Source: Eubacteriaceae bacterium (lineage in GTDB: Bacteria; Bacillota; Clostridia; Lachnospirales; Lachnospiraceae). From it: a DNA stretch of 32,388 nt. Of the stretch, positions 1-8,481 are shown piece by piece (positions within the stretch are counted from its first letter, which is position 1; the number at the start of each line of letters is the position of its first letter). The position numbers and the translations under genes were made by a program. Location: the NCBI GenBank assembly GCA_902362875.1, contig CABIYF010000031.1, positions 1 through 32,388 on the forward strand, written 5' to 3'. The notes under the pieces were generated by a model. It did not search any database. It had not been told where the DNA came from and was given only the letters and a program-made list of their open reading frames with translations.

Positions 1-290
1 AATAAAAATTTGTTGTGATTTCTGTTAATTTACTATTGACAAAGGTCATTACATATCAGTTTTCAAAGGAACAGGCGCGAATCAGCGATTTGTAAAAAAC
101 GCTCTTAAAATATGCGTGTTGCCACCGATTATTATAAATATTTGTTCTTAGCTTCTTTCTATCTCATACAACATTAACGACTACCCTTCAAATCACAATT
201 TATACAAATGTTCTACCGATACTTTACGATAAATACTTGAATCAACCTATTTCTCGTGGTATATTTAAGGTTAATAACAAGGAGAGAACC
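1..290. other. Upstream region of nadA, no gene seen
   Basis: I find no convincing coding sequence here. A TTG codon at 237 opens an 18-codon extension of nadA, but it has no ribosome binding site and the conserved protein begins at 291. A TTGACA hexamer lies at 36-41 but has no good -10 at 17 bp, so I do not call a promoter. No clear NiaR or NadR operator was recognised. Positions 77-126, read on the minus strand, share ordered words with the palindrome at 24390-24699 (see findings), so part of this region may be an old repeat copy. Confidence 0.5.
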
Positions 291-1199
291 ATGGAAAATT
301 TAAAAAAAGAGATTGAACAATTAAAACAAGAAAAGAATGCTGTTTTACTAGCACATTACTATGTAGACGATGCCGTTCAGGAGATCGCTGATTATGTTGG
401 AGATTCTTATTATCTTGCGAAAGTTGCTTTAAAGGAATCTAAAGACGTGATCTGCTTTGCGGGTGTAAACTTTATGGGTGAGAGTGCCAAGATCTTAAAT
501 CCAGACCGTACAGTGATCATGCCAGACCAGAAGGCAGATTGTCCAATGGCTCATATGGTCGATGTAGAGAAGATTGAAGAGATGCGTGAGAAATATGATG
601 ATCTTGCCGTTGTCTGTTACATTAACTCTACAGCAGAGATCAAAGCGCATTCTGATGTCTGTGTAACTTCATCAAATGCTCTGAAAGTTGTAACAGCACT
701 TCCACAGAAGAATATTTTCTTCGTACCAGATGAGAATCTTGGACGTTATATCGGAAGCAAACTTCCAGAGAAGAATTTCATTTACAATGATGGATTCTGC
801 CATGTACATAGAAGTATCACAGCTGAGAATGTAAAGAAAGCCAAAGAAGTACATCCAGAAGCAGAGGTTTTAGTACATCCAGAATGTACACCTGACGTCG
901 TTGCTTTAGGTGATTATGTAGGAAGTACATCAGGAATCATTGATTATGCAACAGCATCTGATAAAGATGTATTTATCATTTGTACAGAGATGGGAGTTTT
1001 ATATGAATTAAAACAGAAGAACCCAGGAAAGACATTCTACTCTGTAGGACATCGTCAGTTCTGTCCAAATATGAAGCGTATCAGCTTAGAGAATGTAAGA
1101 GACACACTAAGAGACATGAAGAATCAGGTAGAATTACCAGAAGATCTGCGATTAAATGCTAAGAAAGCATTAGACGAGATGTTAAGAATCGCACAGTAA
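291..1199 (+). CDS. nadA: Quinolinate synthase NadA
   Basis: NadA condenses iminoaspartate, made by NadB, with dihydroxyacetone phosphate to form quinolinate in de novo NAD synthesis. It is a cytoplasmic, oxygen-sensitive [4Fe-4S] enzyme. The 302-aa product has the usual length of the short bacterial form. The three expected cluster cysteines are visible: C84 in KADCPMA, C170 in DGFCHVH and C258 in HRQFCPNMK. The HPEC motif near residue 199 and the repeated-domain fold pattern also fit. The start is the ATG at 291, with AAGGAG at 279-284 just upstream; an in-frame TTG at 237 has no such site. It is the first gene of nadABC, 35 nt before nadB. Family assignment is firm; the promoter was not located. 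Confidence 0.97.
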   Translation: MENLKKEIEQLKQEKNAVLLAHYYVDDAVQEIADYVGDSYYLAKVALKESKDVICFAGVNFMGESAKILNPDRTVIMPDQKADCPMAHMVDVEKIEEMREKYDDLAVVCYINSTAEIKAHSDVCVTSSNALKVVTALPQKNIFFVPDENLGRYIGSKLPEKNFIYNDGFCHVHRSITAENVKKAKEVHPEAEVLVHPECTPDVVALGDYVGSTSGIIDYATASDKDVFIICTEMGVLYELKQKNPGKTFYSVGHRQFCPNMKRISLENVRDTLRDMKNQVELPEDLRLNAKKALDEMLRIAQ

Positions 1200-1234
1200 G
1201 ACAAGAAAGTTCTAAGAAAGGGACAAAGAGAATT

Positions 1235-2536
1235 ATGAAAACAGCAGATGTAATCATTGTAGGAAGTGGTGCTTCAGGATTATTTAACGCATTATTTCTT
1301 CCACAGGATTACAAAGTAATCGTTATTACCAAGAAGGAAGTTGAGGAAAGTGACTCCTTCTTAGCACAGGGAGGAATCTCTGCGCTGAAGAACCCAGAAG
1401 ACTATGATTCATATTTCGAAGACACTATGAAGGCCGGACATTATGAGAATGACAAAGGTGCCGTCGAGAAGATGATCAAGGAATCACCACAGATCATTCA
1501 GGATCTGAAAGATTTTGGTGTAAGATTTGACCTTAAGGATGGAGAGATTGAGTTTACAAGAGAAGGTGGACATTCTACATTCCGTATTCTTCATCACGAA
1601 GATCTGACAGGAAAAGAGATCACAAGTCATTTATATGAAGAAGCAAAGAAAAGAGATAATATTACGATCATGGAGAATTGCATGATGATTGATATTATCG
1701 AGAAAGACGGAGAATGTAAAGGTATCGTATATAAGGATCAGGATGGAAACTTAGATACGATCGAAGCTCCAGATACAGTTCTTGCAACAGGAGGACTGGG
1801 AGGACTATTTAAACATTCTACAAACTTCAAACATCTGACAGCAGACAGTCTGGCTATTTGTCTGCGCCATAATGTAGCATTAGAGAATATTAACTATATC
1901 CAGATTCATCCAACAACATTTTACTCAAAGAAACCAGGAAGAAGATTCTTAATCTCTGAATCTGTCAGAGGTGAAGGAGCTTATCTGCTCAATAAAGACG
2001 GAGAACGTTTCACAGATGAGTTAAAGCCAAGAGATGTTGTAACAGGAGAGATCTGCAAGCAGATGAAGAAAGACGGAAGTGATCATGTGTATCTGACAGT
2101 CACACATTTAGATGGAGAAAGAATCAAACACAGATTCCCTAACATTTATAAGCAGTGTCTGGATGAAGGATATGACATGACAAAAGAACCAATTCCAGTA
2201 ACACCAGCACAGCATTATTTTATGGGTGGAATTAAGGTTAACTTAGACAGCAAGACATCAATGGATCACCTTTACGCAGTTGGAGAGACAAGCTGTAACG
2301 GAGTGCATGGAAGAAACCGTCTGGCAAGCAATTCTTTACTGGAAGCACTTGTATTTGCCAAGGCAGCAGCGAAAGACATTGCAGCGAATCCAACAAAGGC
2401 TGAAACAGTTGAAGTAGATTTCAGCCAGTATGAGAACGAAGAGGCACGTGAGAAGGAAAATGAACAGCTCGTTCTTGACGAAATTAAACGAAAGGACAGA
2501 AGTTTTTATGATCAGTGGTGTAACGATGAGAATTAA
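1235..2536 (+). CDS. nadB: L-aspartate oxidase NadB
   Basis: NadB is an FAD enzyme that oxidises L-aspartate to iminoaspartate, the substrate of NadA; in anaerobes fumarate can replace oxygen as electron acceptor (family knowledge). The N-terminus carries the dinucleotide-binding GSGASG (residues 11-16), followed by the SFLAQGGIS flavin-contact motif. The succinate-dehydrogenase/fumarate-reductase-type catalytic segment HPTTFYSKKPGRRFLISE and SVRGEGA is near residues 225-250, and HGRNRLASNSLLEAL is close to the C-terminus. At 433 aa it lacks much of the C-terminal helical domain of the 540-aa E. coli enzyme, a common form in Clostridia. Its last 11 nt overlap nadC, so the two genes are probably translationally coupled. 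Confidence 0.95.
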   Translation: MKTADVIIVGSGASGLFNALFLPQDYKVIVITKKEVEESDSFLAQGGISALKNPEDYDSYFEDTMKAGHYENDKGAVEKMIKESPQIIQDLKDFGVRFDLKDGEIEFTREGGHSTFRILHHEDLTGKEITSHLYEEAKKRDNITIMENCMMIDIIEKDGECKGIVYKDQDGNLDTIEAPDTVLATGGLGGLFKHSTNFKHLTADSLAICLRHNVALENINYIQIHPTTFYSKKPGRRFLISESVRGEGAYLLNKDGERFTDELKPRDVVTGEICKQMKKDGSDHVYLTVTHLDGERIKHRFPNIYKQCLDEGYDMTKEPIPVTPAQHYFMGGIKVNLDSKTSMDHLYAVGETSCNGVHGRNRLASNSLLEALVFAKAAAKDIAANPTKAETVEVDFSQYENEEAREKENEQLVLDEIKRKDRSFYDQWCNDEN

Positions 2537-3365
2537 CATCGATGAATATTTGATGAATGCGTTGAAAGAAGATATCACTCAGGAAGATGTCAGCACAAAT
2601 GCAGTGATGCCAGAACCAAAACAGGGAGAGGTAAACTTAATCTGTAAACAGGACGGGATCATCTGTGGATTAGAAGTATTCGAGAGAGTATTCAAACTTT
2701 TAGATGAAACTGTTGTTTTTGAAACAGAATTAAAAGACGGAGATCATGTAACGAAAGGACAGCTGATGGGAGTTGTCAAAGGAGATATCCGAGCACTTTT
2801 ATCTGGAGAACGTGTTGCACTTAACTACTTACAGAGAATGAGTGGAATCGCAACAATGACAAGCGAATTATCCAAAGAACTGGAAGGATATAAAACAAAA
2901 CTGTTAGATACAAGAAAGACAACACCAAATATGCGCCCATTTGAAAAATACGCAGTAACTGTTGGTGGTGGACATAATCACCGCTACAACTTATCTGATG
3001 GGGTTATGTTAAAAGATAACCATATTGGAGCAGCTGGTGGAATCAAAGAAGCTGTAGCTATGGCGAAAGACTATGCACCATTTGTAAGAAAGATCGAAGT
3101 AGAGACAGAGAATCTTGATATGGTAAAAGAAGCCGTAGAAGCAGGGGCAGACATCATCATGTTAGATAATATGGATGATGAGACAATGAAAGAAGCGGTA
3201 AAACTGATTGACGGAAGAGCAGAAACCGAGTGTTCAGGAAACGTTACAAAAGAACGTTTAAAAACAATCCGTGAGATAGGTGTAGATTATGTATCTTGTG
3301 GAGCGTTGACACATTCAGCACCGATCATGGATATTTCATTGAAGAATTTACATCCAGTAGAATAA
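2526..3365 (+). CDS. nadC: Nicotinate-nucleotide pyrophosphorylase NadC
   Basis: NadC converts quinolinate and PRPP to nicotinate mononucleotide, CO2 and pyrophosphate, the last step of this branch of NAD synthesis. The 279-aa product has the family hallmarks: LSGERVALNYLQRMSGIAT, the quinolinate-contacting TRKTTPNMR, then KYAVTVGGGHNHRYNLSDGVMLKDNH, and a barrel ending with IMLDNMDD and VDYVSCGALTHS. I start it at the ATG at 2526, which overlaps the nadB stop. An ATG at 2508, 12 nt after an AAAGGA site, would add six residues and is a real alternative. Much longer upstream extensions lie inside nadB and are not family-like. It is the last gene of the operon, followed by the terminator at 3403. 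Confidence 0.95.
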   Translation: MRINIDEYLMNALKEDITQEDVSTNAVMPEPKQGEVNLICKQDGIICGLEVFERVFKLLDETVVFETELKDGDHVTKGQLMGVVKGDIRALLSGERVALNYLQRMSGIATMTSELSKELEGYKTKLLDTRKTTPNMRPFEKYAVTVGGGHNHRYNLSDGVMLKDNHIGAAGGIKEAVAMAKDYAPFVRKIEVETENLDMVKEAVEAGADIIMLDNMDDETMKEAVKLIDGRAETECSGNVTKERLKTIREIGVDYVSCGALTHSAPIMDISLKNLHPVE

Positions 3366-3402
3366 GATGCCTTTTTAAAAAAGATATTATTGACAAAAAT
3401 AC

Positions 3403-3441
3403 AAAAGAGAAGAATCATGTAGAAATTCTTCTCTTTTTTTG
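3403..3441 (+). terminator. Rho-independent terminator of nadABC
   Basis: A 13-bp perfect stem (3403-3415 with 3425-3437) encloses a 9-nt loop and its 3' arm runs into a T-tract. The A-run on the other side means it may also stop the convergent maeKR transcript, which ends at 3529. Confidence 0.9.
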
Positions 3442-3528
3442 TTTTTATTTAAACATCAGAAGACTATTTGTGATGACTGATGATCCGTTCCACTACAATA
3501 ATTCCAAATAAGAATAAAATAGGATTAC

Positions 3529-4212
3529 TTATAAGTTTATCTGATACAAAATACTAGGTCTTCCGCCAGTGGAATAATCAATCTGACTGATGACTTCATT
3601 TTCCTCGATCAGAAAGTTCATATATCGTCGGATCGTAACTCTGGACAGACCAGTCTCTGAAGCAATCTGTTCGCAGGGAAGATAATTACCAGGATGTGCA
3701 GAAAGACAGACACGGATCTTATCCAAAGTCTTCTTCTGGACACCTTTTTGAAGCTCAGCTTTTTTTGTAGAGGCAGAAGGCGTGGAAGCATTGACAAGCC
3801 GGTCGATCTCTTCTTGTGTAAACAATATACCACTCTCGATCGCTTTCTTTCGTACCAGATATTTATCTAATGCCTGTGCAAAGCGTTCATACTGAAACGG
3901 TTTGATCAGATAATCAACAATTCCAAGCTGCAATGCCTCATTGATATGTTCCGCATCATTTGCAGCAGTGATCATGATAACATCAATCTCGCTGCCAATG
4001 CTTCGAAGTTCGCTAAGCAGTTCAAGACCAGTGCAATCTGGCATATAAAGATCAAGAAGCACAAGATCAGCATCAGATTTCTTTAAATAATCAAGAGCAT
4101 CCTTTCCATTGTGAAATGTAGCCACAATCTGTATATTTGGATTTCGTTTTGCAAATTGTGAATTAATAGAAGCAACCATTAAATCGTCTTCCACGATCAC
4201 TGTTTTAATCAT
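3529..4212 (-). CDS. maeR: CitB/DcuR-family response regulator, malate locus
   Basis: This 227-aa protein is the DNA-binding partner of the adjacent sensor kinase. Residues 1-120 form a receiver domain with acidic pocket D9/D10, phosphoacceptor D54 in LLDLYMPD, T82 and K104 (IKPF). The C-terminal part carries the CitT-type helix-turn-helix, with segment ASETGLSRVTIRRYMNFL near residues 185-205. It overlaps the end of the kinase gene by 8 nt and has an AGGAGG-type site inside that overlap. Divergence from malic enzyme and a 2-hydroxycarboxylate transporter matches the maeKR-maeEP locus of Lactobacillus casei and streptococci, so I infer malate-responsive activation of maeEP. A citrate or C4-dicarboxylate signal is the alternative. 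Confidence 0.88.
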   Translation of the reverse strand: MIKTVIVEDDLMVASINSQFAKRNPNIQIVATFHNGKDALDYLKKSDADLVLLDLYMPDCTGLELLSELRSIGSEIDVIMITAANDAEHINEALQLGIVDYLIKPFQYERFAQALDKYLVRKKAIESGILFTQEEIDRLVNASTPSASTKKAELQKGVQKKTLDKIRVCLSAHPGNYLPCEQIASETGLSRVTIRRYMNFLIEENEVISQIDYSTGGRPSILYQINL

Positions 4213-5722
4213 AACCCTTCCTCCTTTTATTGATCGTAACGGTAAAGAAAGTTCCAGAACCGATATCAGATGCGATATCTAAGAAGCCTTCATGTTTTTT
4301 GATGATTTCCTGTATCAGCAGAAGTCCGATTCCGTGGCCTTCTCCTTTGGTTGTATATTGTCCTTCATAAATTCGTTGAATCTGTTCCTCACTCATTCCA
4401 CATCCGGTATCATCTGCAGAGATCATAAGTCCATCTTCATTTGAACGGATCGTAAGTTCTACCTGCCGGATACCATCTACATTTTTGGTTGCATCAAATG
4501 CATTTTCAATCAGATTTCCGACGATGGTTACAAGTTCCTTTGTGGAAAGATAAGGATTATGTTCCTCTAAAAAGCTGTCTTTTCTTAAGCAAAAATCAAT
4601 ATCAAGTTCTTTGGAACGGTTTTGCTTCCCTAAGATCAGGGCCGCGATCGTGCGGTTTTTGATCTGCCTTACGACGGTCTGGTAGCCATTTTCAATATCA
4701 GAGGAAACATCACTGATGAATTCAATTGCCTCATCATAAGAGCCAATCTGCAACAGCCCGGAAATGACATGTAATTTGTTCATATATTCATGTGTATTCG
4801 CACGCAGGGCATCGATCACATGATTGGTTCCACTTAACTGTTGGGCAAGGGAAGCAATCTCTGTCTTATCACGCATGATCAAAAGAACAGCCTCAGGATT
4901 TCCTGGTTCAGGAAGCGGAATCAGGTTTACTAATAAAGAAGCATCACTGATCTCAAGCATTCGTCCAAACAAAGATTTTCCTGTGTGAAATCCTTCATCG
5001 ATCAAATCGGTAAGTGCTGTATTTGCAAAAAATGAATCTGCATTTTCCATTGTCTCTGAAGTCTTATTTTGGTATAAAAGATTTTTCTTACGGTCAACGG
5101 CTAAGATCAATTCATCCAGATTATCAAGGATTTCTTCTCGTTGCAGGTACATATTGGCGAATGTACCAGGCTCAAATCCAAGCAGAGATTTTCGGATGTT
5201 TTTTGCAATGATATAAGCAACGATCAGACCGATGCATAAGATCAGTGCAAAGATCAATAGAAATTGTGCGATCAGTTTATGCTGCTGATATCGAATCGTT
5301 TGCAGGGATGCACTGATCATAATAAAACCAATGATCTTTCCGGATTTATCTCTCACTGCATGAAATGCACGTTTCTGAATATCTTTATTTCCCTGACGGG
5401 TTGTGATATATGGTTTTGCCCCATTTAAGATATTTTTTTCATCATTTCCAGTAAAATGTTTCCCGATATATTCATGTTTTTGATGATAAACTCTGGTACT
5501 GTCAGCGGTTGCGATCACAAGATAATCAACATCTTCCGAACTTTGTTTAAATAAAGTATCCATACGACGGATCAGATTCTTTGAAAAATGTTTTTTATTT
5601 AACCCGTCAATGATCTCTGAATCATAGGAAAGTATCGAAGCCGTATTTGAAATATTTGATTCGAGATTGCGGTCAAGTCCTTTAAGTTCAATCGGAAGAA
5701 TAAAGATTCCAGTTAAAACCAT
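4205..5722 (-). CDS. maeK: CitA/DcuS-family sensor histidine kinase, malate locus
   Basis: The 505-aa membrane kinase probably senses an external carboxylate. An extracytoplasmic PAS-like domain spans about residues 20-145 (YIGKHF, then RAFHAVRDKSGKIIGFIMIS). A transmembrane segment follows at about 150-172. Next come a cytoplasmic PAS at about 195-290 and the kinase core: H311 in the H-box NTHEYMNKLHVISGLLQIG, N-box NLIENAFDAT, G1 DTGCGM and G2 GHGIGLLL. The first membrane helix is unusually short (about 13 hydrophobic residues from the ATG). The reading frame is closed by TAG only five codons upstream, beside a run of eight A, and ribosome binding there is weak. The N-terminus may therefore be truncated or mis-started. 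It is divergent from maeE across a 116-nt gap. Confidence 0.87.
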   Translation of the reverse strand: MVLTGIFILPIELKGLDRNLESNISNTASILSYDSEIIDGLNKKHFSKNLIRRMDTLFKQSSEDVDYLVIATADSTRVYHQKHEYIGKHFTGNDEKNILNGAKPYITTRQGNKDIQKRAFHAVRDKSGKIIGFIMISASLQTIRYQQHKLIAQFLLIFALILCIGLIVAYIIAKNIRKSLLGFEPGTFANMYLQREEILDNLDELILAVDRKKNLLYQNKTSETMENADSFFANTALTDLIDEGFHTGKSLFGRMLEISDASLLVNLIPLPEPGNPEAVLLIMRDKTEIASLAQQLSGTNHVIDALRANTHEYMNKLHVISGLLQIGSYDEAIEFISDVSSDIENGYQTVVRQIKNRTIAALILGKQNRSKELDIDFCLRKDSFLEEHNPYLSTKELVTIVGNLIENAFDATKNVDGIRQVELTIRSNEDGLMISADDTGCGMSEEQIQRIYEGQYTTKGEGHGIGLLLIQEIIKKHEGFLDIASDIGSGTFFTVTINKRRKGYD

Positions 5723-5838
5723 TTTTTTTACTTTCTAAAGTCTTTCAATAATTTCAAAAACTTTTCTTTTTTTCGTGGTCTGGTAAAGTGTAGTCAGAAA
5801 GAAAAAAACGGATGTGAAAAACGAAAGGAGACACAAAA

Positions 5839-7011
5839 ATGGATTACAACAAAGCAGCATTAAAAATGCACAAGGAAAACAAAGGAAAGATCGGAGTCGT
5901 TTCAAAAGTAGCAGTCAAAACAAGAGATGACTTAAGTACAGCTTACACACCAGGAGTTGCAGAACCTTGCAGAAAGATCAGAGATGACAAAAAAGAAGTT
6001 TACAGATACACAGCCAAAGGAAATTTAGTAGCGGTTGTATCTGACGGAACAGCAGTTCTTGGTCTTGGAGATATCGGACCGGAAGCAGCAATGCCTGTTA
6101 TGGAAGGAAAATCAATCTTATTTAAAGAGTTTGCAGGAATCGATGCATTCCCAATCTGTTTAGATACAAAAGATACAGAAGAGATCATCGAGACAGTGAA
6201 ACGAATCGCCCCAGTCTTTGGTGGAATCAATCTGGAAGATATCTCAGCACCAAGATGTTTTGAAATCGAAAGCCGTCTGAAAAAAGAATTAGATATTCCA
6301 GTCTTCCACGATGATCAGCACGGAACAGCGATCGTTGTATCAGCAGGACTTTTAAATGCAGTCAAATTTGTCGGAAAGAAAATGGAAGATGTAAAAATTG
6401 TCATTAATGGAGCAGGATCTGCTGGAATTTCAATCTGTAAGTTATTATTAGAAATCGGAGTCGGAGATGTTGTCTTAGTTGACCGTCAGGGAGCTTTAGC
6501 AGTTGGAGAAGAATGGATGAATCCTGCACAGAAAGAAATGGCTGAAAAGACGAATAAAGAACAGATTCACGGCCCATTAAGTGAAGTGATGAAAGGAAAA
6601 GATATCTTCGTAGGAGTATCTGCACCGGGAATCGTAACAGCAGAGATGGTAAGCACAATGGCAGACGATGCGATCGTATTTGCAATGGCAAACCCAACAC
6701 CAGAGATCATGCCAGATGAGGCAAAGAAAGGTGGAGCAAGAGTTGTCGCAACAGGACGTTCTGATTTCCCTAACCAGATCAACAACGTTTTAGTATTCCC
6801 AGGAGTGTTCCGTGGAGCGTTAGATGCACAGGCAACAGATATCACAGAAGAAATAAAGATCGCAGCCGTGTATGCAATTGCAGATATCATCAAAGAAGAT
6901 GAATTAAACGAAGAATATATCATTCCAGGAGCTTTCGATGAAAGAGTTGCAAGCCATGTAGCCGAGGCAGTTGCAGCAAAAGCAAAAGAATTAGGGATTT
7001 CAAAGTTATAA
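5839..7011 (+). CDS. maeE: Malic enzyme (malate to pyruvate and CO2)
   Basis: The enzyme oxidatively decarboxylates L-malate to pyruvate using NAD(P)+ and a divalent metal. At 390 aa it is the normal length of the small bacterial form. Visible signatures are the catalytic-tyrosine motif AYTPGVAEPC (about residues 36-45), GLGDIGPEAAMPVMEGK, metal-binding EDISAPRCFEIE, HDDQHGTAIV, and the Rossmann loop INGAGSAGIS. Near the C-terminus are ANPTPEIMP and RSDFPNQINN. The start at 5839 follows a GAAAGGAGA site. It is separated from maeP by 31 nt and diverges from maeKR. The cofactor preference cannot be read with certainty. The mae name rests on family plus the four-gene context. Confidence 0.93.
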   Translation: MDYNKAALKMHKENKGKIGVVSKVAVKTRDDLSTAYTPGVAEPCRKIRDDKKEVYRYTAKGNLVAVVSDGTAVLGLGDIGPEAAMPVMEGKSILFKEFAGIDAFPICLDTKDTEEIIETVKRIAPVFGGINLEDISAPRCFEIESRLKKELDIPVFHDDQHGTAIVVSAGLLNAVKFVGKKMEDVKIVINGAGSAGISICKLLLEIGVGDVVLVDRQGALAVGEEWMNPAQKEMAEKTNKEQIHGPLSEVMKGKDIFVGVSAPGIVTAEMVSTMADDAIVFAMANPTPEIMPDEAKKGGARVVATGRSDFPNQINNVLVFPGVFRGALDAQATDITEEIKIAAVYAIADIIKEDELNEEYIIPGAFDERVASHVAEAVAAKAKELGISKL

Positions 7012-7042
7012 GATTATAGTTTAAGAAAGGAGAGTTTAGAGC

Positions 7043-8236
7043 ATGGAAAAGGTAATAAAAAGTGTGCAGACAGTGGGCCTGTCTGGTATGAAAAAAAGTA
7101 AGATCAATGAAATTAAGATTATGGGTATGTCATTACCAGTTTATATCATTGTGGCATTTGTCATTTTATATGCCGCAATGACAGGAATTCTTCCTGAAAA
7201 TATGGTGGGTGCACTGGCAATTATGATGGTCCTTGGAAGTGCTCTAAATCTCATGGGAAATAAGATTCCGATCATCAGATCCTATCTTGGAGGTGGTGCA
7301 GTCTTCTGTATTTTCGCATCCTCAGCCCTCGCCACCTTCGGAATCTTACCAAGCGCAGTCGTAGAAAACTGCAAAGATTTCATGAATAATGTAGGATTCT
7401 TAGATTTCTATATCGCAGCACTGATCACTGGAAGTATTTTAGGAATGAATCGAGATCTTCTTAAGAAAGCCGCAGTTCGTTTTCTGCCAATCTCCTTCCT
7501 CTCTATGGCGTGTGCTATTTTAATGGCCGGTCTTATGGGAATTATAACAGGACGCGGTTTTGGACAGACGATCCTTTACATTGCACTTCCAATGATGAGT
7601 GGTGGTATGGGAGCAGGAGTCATTCCATTATCAGGAATCTACGCAGGAGCCACAGGAGCTGACAGCGCCCAGATCATCTCCCAGATGATCCCAGCCTCTG
7701 CCGTAGGAAATGTATTAGCAATCATCTGCGCCGCATTGATCGCAAAAATTGGAACGATCGTTCCAGCTATCAATGGAAATGGAGAATTAATGCCATCCAA
7801 AGACGAGAAGAGATCAGGAAAAGAAATGAAACTCGCAGGAATCATTCCAGCAAAATACGAAGAAGCAGCCGTACAGTGGAGCCAGTTCGTTATGAAGAAC
7901 TTCACAAGTGCATTACTGGCAGGAATCGGAATCGCATTATTAGACCTGAAAGTCTTAGGAGCAGCATTAACACCAGAATTTATGCTGATTACAGTAGTTA
8001 TCATCTTAACCGTAGCATTATGCGCCGGATTATTTGGAAAATTCGTAGGATTCTATCCAGTAGAAGCAGCAATCACAGCTGGCTTATGCACAAACAGTAT
8101 GGGTGGAACTGGAAATATCGCAGTATTATCCGCTTCTGATCGAATGGGATTGATACCATTTGCACAGATGGCTACTAGACTTGGCGGAGCGTTAGTGCTG
8201 ATATCTGCTAGTTTTCTTATTACAATATTAGGGTAG
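7043..8236 (+). CDS. maeP: 2-hydroxycarboxylate (malate/citrate) transporter, 2HCT family
   Basis: This 397-aa integral membrane carrier belongs to the CitS/CitP/MleP/MaeN family, which moves malate, citrate or lactate with Na+ or H+ or by exchange. About eleven hydrophobic segments are visible. The two family-defining re-entrant GGxG loops are present: MMSGGMGAGVIPLSGIYAG (about residues 183-201) and NSMGGTGNIAVLSAS near the C-terminus. The latter is followed by the substrate-contacting arginine in ATRLGGALVL. The ATG at 7043 has AAAGGAGAG upstream. Position next to malic enzyme points to malate as substrate; citrate or malate/lactate exchange is possible. It is shorter than CitS (446 aa), mainly at the N-terminus. 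A strong terminator follows. Confidence 0.92.
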   Translation: MEKVIKSVQTVGLSGMKKSKINEIKIMGMSLPVYIIVAFVILYAAMTGILPENMVGALAIMMVLGSALNLMGNKIPIIRSYLGGGAVFCIFASSALATFGILPSAVVENCKDFMNNVGFLDFYIAALITGSILGMNRDLLKKAAVRFLPISFLSMACAILMAGLMGIITGRGFGQTILYIALPMMSGGMGAGVIPLSGIYAGATGADSAQIISQMIPASAVGNVLAIICAALIAKIGTIVPAINGNGELMPSKDEKRSGKEMKLAGIIPAKYEEAAVQWSQFVMKNFTSALLAGIGIALLDLKVLGAALTPEFMLITVVIILTVALCAGLFGKFVGFYPVEAAITAGLCTNSMGGTGNIAVLSASDRMGLIPFAQMATRLGGALVLISASFLITILG

Positions 8237-8282
8237 TTAGTTTGATACCGTATAATCTATATTGAATATATAGATATAAATG

Positions 8283-8326
8283 AAACGTACCATAGAGAGA
8301 AATATAATCTTCTATGGTACGTTTTT
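8283..8326 (+). terminator. Terminator after maeEP
   Basis: A 14-bp perfect stem (8283-8296 with 8311-8324) and a 14-nt loop are followed by T residues. Only three T follow on the minus strand, so termination of the converging minus transcript would be weaker. Confidence 0.85.
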
Positions 8327-8337
8327 GGTATATTGGA

Positions 8338-8481
8338 TTAGATGGTTTCTAGCTGCAGTAATTTTTCGACTTCTTGTTTGGTTAATTCAGTAATATCTAC
8401 AATTTGCTCAATGGACATATTTGAGTTATACATTTTTTTTGCTGCAATAGCATTATATAATTCAAGGATAGATTTTTTAAA
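8338..8481 (-). pseudogene. C-terminal remnant of an Rpn/PD-(D/E)XK-type nuclease-transposase
   Basis: A 47-codon open stretch on the minus strand ends with TAA at 8338-8340. It reads like the C-terminal tail typical of Rpn-family (recombination-promoting nuclease, PD-(D/E)XK transposase-like) proteins: the segment AKKMYNSNMSIEQIVDITEL, then TKQEVEKLL. It has no start codon of its own and is closed upstream by TAA just inside the end of the NSS transporter gene, in a different frame. The nuclease core is absent. I read it as the leftover of a decayed mobile-type gene joined to the transporter's 3' end. The family call rests on the tail pattern only. Confidence 0.55.

Noticed and set aside
6567..6923. 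118-codon antisense frame within malic enzyme
   Set aside because: Opposite a conserved enzyme, no binding site, composition of a shadow frame.
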